From Ligilactobacillus apodemi DSM 16634 = JCM 16172 (GTDB lineage Bacteria; Bacillota; Bacilli; Lactobacillales; Lactobacillaceae), in assembly GCF_001434405.1 (NCBI RefSeq), contig NZ_AZFT01000053.1, positions 1 through 64,000 on the forward strand: a DNA stretch of 64,000 bases. Direction: 5' to 3'. Both the position numbers and the translations under genes were made by a program. The notes under the pieces are model-generated. The model did not search any database. It saw only the letters and a program-made list of their open reading frames with translations, and had not been told where the DNA came from. Below, one piece after another: positions 59,407 to 64,000 of the stretch (within the stretch, counting starts at the first letter, position 1; each line of letters begins with the position of its first letter).

Positions 59407-59461
59407 GCGCTATCATAAATTATGAAGTTGCAGTAGTCACCAAAAATGAGGTAAAAAACGT

Positions 59462-59836
59462 ATGGAAACAAAAAATGAAGAATTAGAACGCAATTTGACT
59501 TTTGATGATCAAGTAATCGCTAAGATCGCAGGCATCACGGCAAGTCAGGTCCCAGGTATTATTTCACTTGATGGTAATATGTTGAGTGAATTTACTGACA
59601 AATTGACCCAAGGAAATGATCAAACTAAGGGGATCGAAGCGCAAGTAGGCGAAAAGCAAGTTGCCTTAAAATTAGCAGTCACGCTTGAGTACGGTAAAAG
59701 TGCGGAGACGGTTTTTACTGAAGTCTCTGACAAATTAACCCAAGTTTTGGGCGAAATGACCGGACTAAAACTAGTAAAATTTGAGATGCATATTAATGAT
59801 GTTAAGACACGTGAAGAATTAAAAGAAAATAATTAG
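59462..59836 (+). CDS. Asp23/Gls24 family envelope stress protein
   Basis: Encodes 124 residues: LTFDDQVIAKIAGITASQVPGIISLDGN at the start and a C-terminal VKFEMHINDVKTREE typical of Asp23/Gls24. The protein is abundant under alkaline and envelope stress in other Firmicutes and binds AmaP. GAGGTAA lies upstream. It is followed 10 bp later by csbD. Confidence 0.94.
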   Translation: METKNEELERNLTFDDQVIAKIAGITASQVPGIISLDGNMLSEFTDKLTQGNDQTKGIEAQVGEKQVALKLAVTLEYGKSAETVFTEVSDKLTQVLGEMTGLKLVKFEMHINDVKTREELKENN

Positions 59837-59846
59837 GAGAAAGCTA

Positions 59847-60062
59847 ATGAGTGAAGAAAAACTAAAAGGTTTAAAAGATGAGGCTGTTGGTAAGGTAAAA
59901 GAAACAGAAGGTAAAATTACTGGTGATGAATTACGTAAAAAAGAGGGACAAGCACAAGGATTTTTAGGAAAAGCACGGGCTAAAGCAGATGATTTAAAAG
60001 AAGATCTCATGGCTGGTGCGGATAAGCTAAAAGAAAAATTTGAAAAAGATACAGATAGATAA
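59847..60062 (+). CDS. CsbD family stress protein
   Basis: Encodes 71 residues, almost all charged or small, predicted to form helices: EEKLKGLKDEAVGKVKETEGKITGDE is the CsbD core. The C-terminus (KADDLKEDLMAGADKLKEKFEKD) is a second amphipathic helix. CsbD proteins are general-stress proteins of unknown mechanism. RBS TTAGGAGAAAG precedes the ATG. Confidence 0.9.
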   Translation: MSEEKLKGLKDEAVGKVKETEGKITGDELRKKEGQAQGFLGKARAKADDLKEDLMAGADKLKEKFEKDTDR

Positions 60063-60080
60063 TAAGAGGAGGATGTCAAT

Positions 60081-60338
60081 ATGTTACATTGGATATGGGT
60101 ACTTATCGTTGGGGCAATAATTGGTGCAATTGCAGGTGCACTTACAAAAAATGGTGGTTCGATGGGCTGGATCAGTAATATCTTAGCCGGTTTGATCGGG
60201 TCAAGTATTGGTGAAGCTTTACTAGGAGCTTGGGGACCACAATTAGCTGGAATGGCGATCATTCCATCCCTTATCGGTGCGGTGATCTTAGTCTTGCTCG
60301 TTTCCTTTATTTTAAATCGAGTTCACGCCCACTCATAA
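60081..60338 (+). CDS. GlsB/YeaQ/YmgE family stress response membrane protein
   Basis: Encodes 85 residues, with three hydrophobic Gly-rich segments (WIWVLIVGAIIGAIAGALT, ILAGLIGSSIGEALLGAWG, ILVLLVSFILNRV) characteristic of the transglycosylase-associated/YeaQ group. RBS AGAGGAGG precedes the ATG. It closes the stress operon, and a terminator follows. Confidence 0.92.
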   Translation: MLHWIWVLIVGAIIGAIAGALTKNGGSMGWISNILAGLIGSSIGEALLGAWGPQLAGMAIIPSLIGAVILVLLVSFILNRVHAHS

Positions 60339-60349
60339 TTAGGGCGATT

Positions 60350-60377
60350 GCGTCTAGTCTATGCTAGGCGCTTTTTT
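60350..60377 (+). terminator. Terminator of the stress operon
   Basis: Stem GCGTCTAG / CTAGGCGC (one G-T pair), 6-base loop, T6 run. Confidence 0.8.
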
Positions 60378-60455
60378 ATTTTACAGGTGGTATGATATAA
60401 GTGGATAATTGCCTACTGCGTTAGGGATGGGTAAGTGAAGAAAGGATTGAACAGG

Positions 60456-62438
60456 ATGGAGATCTTACAATTAAAAAATCTCATTAAACTTTACAAATTA
60501 GCAGGAGGTGGGACATTTGAAGCGCTAAAGGGCATTAATGCTTCATTTGAAGCTGGCGAGTTAGTAGCGATCGTAGGGGAATCTGGGAGTGGTAAGTCAA
60601 CTTTGATGAATTTGATCGGGGGACTTGATTCAGATTTCTCCGGTGAAATTTTGTATCGGGGTAAAAATTTGCGTGACTATAACGCCAAAGAATTATCGGA
60701 CTATCATAAAAAAAGTATCGGTTTTATTTTTCAAAATTTTAATTTGATCCCGCATTTGAACTTAGTGGAAAATGTTGCTTTAGCAATGACGCTTTCAAAT
60801 GTCGATAAAGAGACCCGTGAAAAACGTGCTAAAGAATTATTAGCTCAAGTTGGTTTAACAGATCATCTCTATAAAAAGCCTGATCAAATATCTGGGGGAC
60901 AAAAGCAACGGGTTGCGATCGCGCGAGCATTGATCAATGATCCAGATGTGATCATTGCCGATGAACCAACAGGTGCGTTAGATGCAGAGACTACGGATAC
61001 GGTTTTGGACCTGATAAAAGATATTGCCCGAAGTGGTAAATTAGTTTTAATGGTCACCCACTCAGATCGAGTAGCTGCACATTGTACCCGTGTTATTAGG
61101 ATCGATAATGGGCAATTGATCTCAGATGAAAATTTTGGCGGCTTTAAAGTTACCGAAAAAGCAGCTGATTTTAAAGAACCAAAAATTAAAAATATGAGTC
61201 TTTACAATGCGATTCGGATGGCATTTTTAAATATGCGTGCCAAGTTAGGACGCAATGCACTAGTTGCTTTTGGGACAAGTATTGGGATCATGGCGGTAAT
61301 TTTGATGCTTTCGCTTGGTCGAGGGGTCACTAATTATATCCAATCAACGATGAATAGTTATACCAACCCAAACGTGACCGAAGTGCATAAGCAAAGTATG
61401 ATGCCAGCTGCAAATTCTACTTCGACTAGTCAAGCTGAGATCAGTCAAATGCAACAAAATAATATGGCTGCCTTGACTGGAAGTAGTAGTGAGAGTAATT
61501 TTACGCAAAGCGACTTAAAAAAATTACAAAAGATAAAACATGTTGATAGCCTTGAAACTGGTTATACGACTTTATCACTGGGAACAAACAGTGTTGAATA
61601 TGGTTCTAAATCGGCAACGATCATGACTTTACAGACGATGTCAGCCAACATTATAAAATCAAGTATAGTTTCTGGTAAAGCTCCTGGAGCAGATGAAATC
61701 TTGTTGGATAAAGGAACAGCTGATATTTTATCTAAGAATATCGTGGGCAAAAACGTTACATTAAAATTGATGATTGATGGCAAACAAGTTAAAAAGACCT
61801 TTAAAGTCAGTGGTACTTATGAACAACAAGGTTCGAATTTCAGTACAGTGATCATGCGCTATCAAGACTTAGCTGCGTTATATCAAGCCAATGGACAAAC
61901 GTTATCACCAAATGTGGTTTATCTTTATACTAAGAACAAAGACAACACTGAAAAGATCAAAGAACAAGTCAAAAAATTAGGCTTTAGTGGTTCGATGCAA
62001 GAAACAATGACCGAAATGTTTACCCAAATGATGGATATCATCAGTTATGTTTTAGCAGCGATTGCGGCGGTTTCCTTGGTCGTTTCTGCGATCATGATCT
62101 TAGTTGTATTAAACATCTCAGTAGTTGAACGTACGCGTGAGATCGGGGTCTTAAAAGCTTTAGGTGCAAGGAGAAAAGATATTCGTCGAATCTTTGTCTC
62201 AGAAGCATTTTTGATCGGGTTAAGTTCAGGTTTGTTAGGCGTTGGTATGACAGCTGTATTACAAGTCTTGATCAATAATTTCACGTCAGCTAAGTTTGAT
62301 GTCAATGTGGTTTCTATGACCTTTAATTATGCTTTGGCGGGAATTTTGATCAGTGTTATTATCAGTATGATCGCCGGCTTATTGCCCGCAAACCGTGCTT
62401 CAAAACTCGATCCGGTCGAAGCTTTACGTAAAGAATAA
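60456..62438 (+). CDS. ABC transporter with fused ATPase and MacB-type permease
   Basis: Encodes 660 residues from ATG 60456; GTG 60435 is the longer alternative. An ATPase domain (about 1-235; Walker A GESGSGKST, signature ISGGQKQRV, LIADEPTGALD-like VIIADEPTGALD) is fused to a FtsX/MacB permease with one membrane helix, an extracellular domain with a Ser/Gln/Met-rich insert (about 310-350), and three C-terminal helices around ERTREIGVLKALGARRKDI. Unlike the three-gene efflux operon near the window start, no adaptor is present. The substrate is unknown; peptide export or bacteriocin resistance is typical. Confidence 0.9.
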   Translation: MEILQLKNLIKLYKLAGGGTFEALKGINASFEAGELVAIVGESGSGKSTLMNLIGGLDSDFSGEILYRGKNLRDYNAKELSDYHKKSIGFIFQNFNLIPHLNLVENVALAMTLSNVDKETREKRAKELLAQVGLTDHLYKKPDQISGGQKQRVAIARALINDPDVIIADEPTGALDAETTDTVLDLIKDIARSGKLVLMVTHSDRVAAHCTRVIRIDNGQLISDENFGGFKVTEKAADFKEPKIKNMSLYNAIRMAFLNMRAKLGRNALVAFGTSIGIMAVILMLSLGRGVTNYIQSTMNSYTNPNVTEVHKQSMMPAANSTSTSQAEISQMQQNNMAALTGSSSESNFTQSDLKKLQKIKHVDSLETGYTTLSLGTNSVEYGSKSATIMTLQTMSANIIKSSIVSGKAPGADEILLDKGTADILSKNIVGKNVTLKLMIDGKQVKKTFKVSGTYEQQGSNFSTVIMRYQDLAALYQANGQTLSPNVVYLYTKNKDNTEKIKEQVKKLGFSGSMQETMTEMFTQMMDIISYVLAAIAAVSLVVSAIMILVVLNISVVERTREIGVLKALGARRKDIRRIFVSEAFLIGLSSGLLGVGMTAVLQVLINNFTSAKFDVNVVSMTFNYALAGILISVIISMIAGLLPANRASKLDPVEALRKE

Positions 62439-62449
62439 AATTTAGCGCT

Positions 62450-62483
62450 AAAAAAAGTGTGACCATTTTGGTCACACTTTTTT
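62450..62483. terminator. Bidirectional terminator
   Basis: Arms AAAAAAGTGTGACC / GGTCACACTTTTTT, loop ATTTT, between converging genes. Confidence 0.9.
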
Positions 62484-62889
62484 AGTGTACAAGCTTTATG
62501 GTTTGTTCATCCATTTTACCGGCAAAAAATTTCTGTAAAACTTCCATAAAAAGTAGTTCGTTTGAGGCAAGATAAAATAATGTCATTGATGAGTGTAACT
62601 TTAAATTATCGGGGTAACCAAAAACTTGTAGGGGATCATTAGTGTTTAGGTGCAAAAGATTTTGCGACAAATTGCGTAAATTGTTTCCTAAGATCGGGTC
62701 GGCCAAAAATTCCTTAGCTTCAGCTAAATCATGTAAGCCATAAAATTTAGCGGTCTTACTGTGCCCAAGTTGAGCTAGCTGAGGAAACATAAACCACATC
62801 CAATGCGAACGTTTTTTACCAGCAGTCAGTTCAGCTAAAGTAAGTTCAAAATACTGTGCTTGAGCAGTTTTAAAACGTGATAGCTCCAT
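62482..62889 (-). CDS. DUF1810 family protein
   Basis: Encodes 135 residues with the DUF1810 pattern: ELSRFKTAQAQYFELTLAELTAGKKRSHWMWF at the start, FPQLAQLGHSKTAKFYGL, and FGYPDNLKLHSSMTLF near the end. It is a soluble all-helical protein; the biochemical function is not established. It lies 12 bp after mleR on the same strand, so the two may be co-transcribed. Confidence 0.85.
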   Translation of the reverse strand: MELSRFKTAQAQYFELTLAELTAGKKRSHWMWFMFPQLAQLGHSKTAKFYGLHDLAEAKEFLADPILGNNLRNLSQNLLHLNTNDPLQVFGYPDNLKLHSSMTLFYLASNELLFMEVLQKFFAGKMDEQTIKLVH

Positions 62890-62901
62890 GCTTATTCCTT
62901 T

Positions 62902-63795
62902 CTATAGTGGGGTATGGTAGACAGATTCGTGGATTATTTTAAGTAATTTTTCTTTAGTTGGTGTCATATATTGCGTTGAACGACGAACGATCGAAAGTAA
63001 GAATTCCGGTTGATCTTCATCAAGGAGATCAAGGACGGCAAAGTTATCATTAGGGGCGATCGCTAAATCGGCTAAACAAGCGATACCGGTGTTGCTTTCA
63101 ACCATTGATTTTAAGACGTGAACGTAATTTGTACGATAAATAATATCAGGCTTGAAATGATTATGACGAGCCAACATTTTTAAGGCTTTGTCATGAATAA
63201 AGCCTTCAGTGTGCACAATAAAGCGTTCATTTTTTAATTCTGAAAAATGGATCGCTTTTTTAATCGCGAGCGGATGCTGCTTACCCACGATGATCTTAAA
63301 CGGTGTTTTCGCAAAAGTGTCGGCTATTAACGATTCTTGTGTTAGTGGAGCTAGTGATCCTAGTAAACAAAAATCGATCGAACCATCTAATAAAAGTTTG
63401 AGTAAAGCTTCTGAACCAGCTTCTTTAGTTTCTAATTGTTCGATCAAACCAGTTGAGATCAAATTAGCAACGATCTTGGGGAAAAAATAATTACCAATGA
63501 TCGGTGGCAGACCAAAGAGTAGCTTTTCTTGGTCTGCTCGCGCTGCTTCTTTTTTGGCGATCGCAAGTTCATTTAAGATGACAGTCAAATGTTGATCAAA
63601 TTGATAACCACTAGGCGTGACGATCAACTCTTTATGCGAACGATCTCGAATGAAAAAAGTTGTCTTGAATTCTTCTTCGAGCCGTTTGATGGCTAAAGTA
63701 ACGGTTGGTTGACTAACTGAAAAACTTTGGGCAACTTTTGAAAAATTTTTTTCTTTTACTAGTTTGTGGAAATATTCAAAATCTTTTATGTTCAT
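62902..63795 (-). CDS. mleR: LysR family regulator, probably MleR (malolactic activator)
   Basis: Encodes 297 residues: an N-terminal winged HTH (MNIKDFEYFHKLVKEKNFSKVAQSFSVSQPTVTLAIKRLE) and a LysR substrate-binding domain (about 90-290). It is transcribed divergently from the malolactic enzyme gene starting at 63933, the classical LysR arrangement, so it is most likely the malate-dependent activator of that gene. The shared 137 bp region contains a T-rich dyad around 63831-63848. Confidence 0.78.
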   Translation of the reverse strand: MNIKDFEYFHKLVKEKNFSKVAQSFSVSQPTVTLAIKRLEEEFKTTFFIRDRSHKELIVTPSGYQFDQHLTVILNELAIAKKEAARADQEKLLFGLPPIIGNYFFPKIVANLISTGLIEQLETKEAGSEALLKLLLDGSIDFCLLGSLAPLTQESLIADTFAKTPFKIIVGKQHPLAIKKAIHFSELKNERFIVHTEGFIHDKALKMLARHNHFKPDIIYRTNYVHVLKSMVESNTGIACLADLAIAPNDNFAVLDLLDEDQPEFLLSIVRRSTQYMTPTKEKLLKIIHESVYHTPL

Positions 63796-63861
63796 GATAA
63801 ATCCTTGATTTGACAGCTTTTTTAAAGCTCATATTAATTTTAATAATAGTGTACCACAAAG

Positions 63862-63891
63862 TTGACTATAAAAAACTAAGAGTTTTAGAAT
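63862..63891 (+). promoter_or_regulatory. Probable mleS promoter
   Basis: TTGACT (63862-63867) and TAGAAT (63886-63891), 18-base spacer. Upstream at 63831-63848, ATATTAA-N3-TAATAAT is a candidate LysR-type binding site. Confidence 0.5.
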
Positions 63892-63932
63892 GTTTCAAGT
63901 CGATTGAGATATGACAAAAAGGAGTGTTTTCC

Positions 63933-64000
63933 ATGACAGATACAATGAATATTTTAAATAACCCTTTTTTAAATAAAGGTACAGCTTTTACAACACAAGA
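63933..64000 (+). CDS. mleS: Malolactic enzyme, N-terminal fragment (cut by window edge)
   Basis: The first 22 codons are present: MTDTMNILNNPFLNKGTAFT. NPFLNKGTAFT is the well conserved start of malolactic and NAD-dependent malic enzymes. AAAAAGGAGTG precedes the ATG. Malolactic enzyme converts L-malate to lactate and CO2, deacidifying the medium and building a proton gradient. The divergent LysR gene supports malolactic enzyme over malic enzyme. Confidence 0.82.
   Translation, partial: MTDTMNILNNPFLNKGTAFTTQ

Overview
The window is a low-GC chromosomal segment of a Lactobacillaceae bacterium; the genus is less certain, with a Ligilactobacillus-like species as my best guess. The evidence is a Firmicute gene order shared in part with Bacillus (metG-tatD-rnmV-rsmA-veg, purR-glmU-prs, rpoE-pyrG, murA-rho-rpmE), a mevalonate-pathway HMG-CoA reductase, a T-box in front of trpS, the lactobacillar stress set amaP-asp23-csbD-glsB, and the start of a malolactic enzyme gene next to a LysR regulator.

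Layout. 1-1154: tail of an rRNA operon (5S, tRNA-Gly, second 5S), a SigH/ComX-like sigma factor and tRNA-Thr. 1210-9876: HelD, a three-gene MacAB-type efflux operon, MsrA, a CDF metal exporter and T-box-controlled trpS. 9963-14697: Ppx/GppA, a lone solute-binding protein, mvaA, a putative HExxH protein and a PgpA-like protein. 14828-19494: metG to veg. 20055-25997: pyruvate dehydrogenase operon with a lipoate ligase. 26129-31877: a hydrolase, then ispE, glycerate kinase and argGH on the minus strand. 32252-38484: purR, glmU, prs, a YczE-like membrane protein and an ABC-F protein. 38542-43625: phosphatase, birA, and a YibE/F pair with a lipoprotein and a DUF3899 protein. 43656-47908: HD hydrolase, DUF1934, rpoE and pyrG. 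48003-52777: accessory sugar-sensing/PTS locus. 53014-55982: murA, rho, rpmE2. 56028-58697: XRE/ImmA-like pair, an ORF-free structured stretch and two poorly characterised genes. 58861-62438: alkaline-shock/stress operon and a fused ABC transporter. 62482-64000: DUF1810, mleR and the first 22 codons of mleS.

Functional links. PDH and LplA make and lipoylate the acetyl-CoA-forming complex. MvaA starts isoprenoid synthesis from HMG-CoA, while the MEP-pathway kinase gene ispE also persists. PurR, Prs, PyrG and GlmU cover PRPP, nucleotide and UDP-GlcNAc supply, which MurA uses for peptidoglycan.

The most unusual parts are the accessory locus at 48003-52777 and the immunity-like pair at 56028-57068. 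In the first, an RbsB-like sensor protein is split exactly at an A AAA AAG heptamer, the histidine kinase stops inside its ATPase domain with a foreign-looking tail, and the response regulator, IIA and IIB are absent. In the second, a LexA/SOS-type box lies over the start of the ImmA-like protease transcript and a consensus promoter reads into about 480 bp without ORFs. Other points are MurA with Asp in place of the catalytic Cys (expected fosfomycin insensitivity), a pyrG leader with the architecture of CTP-sensed reiterative-transcription attenuation, and strong enrichment of GATC in core genes.
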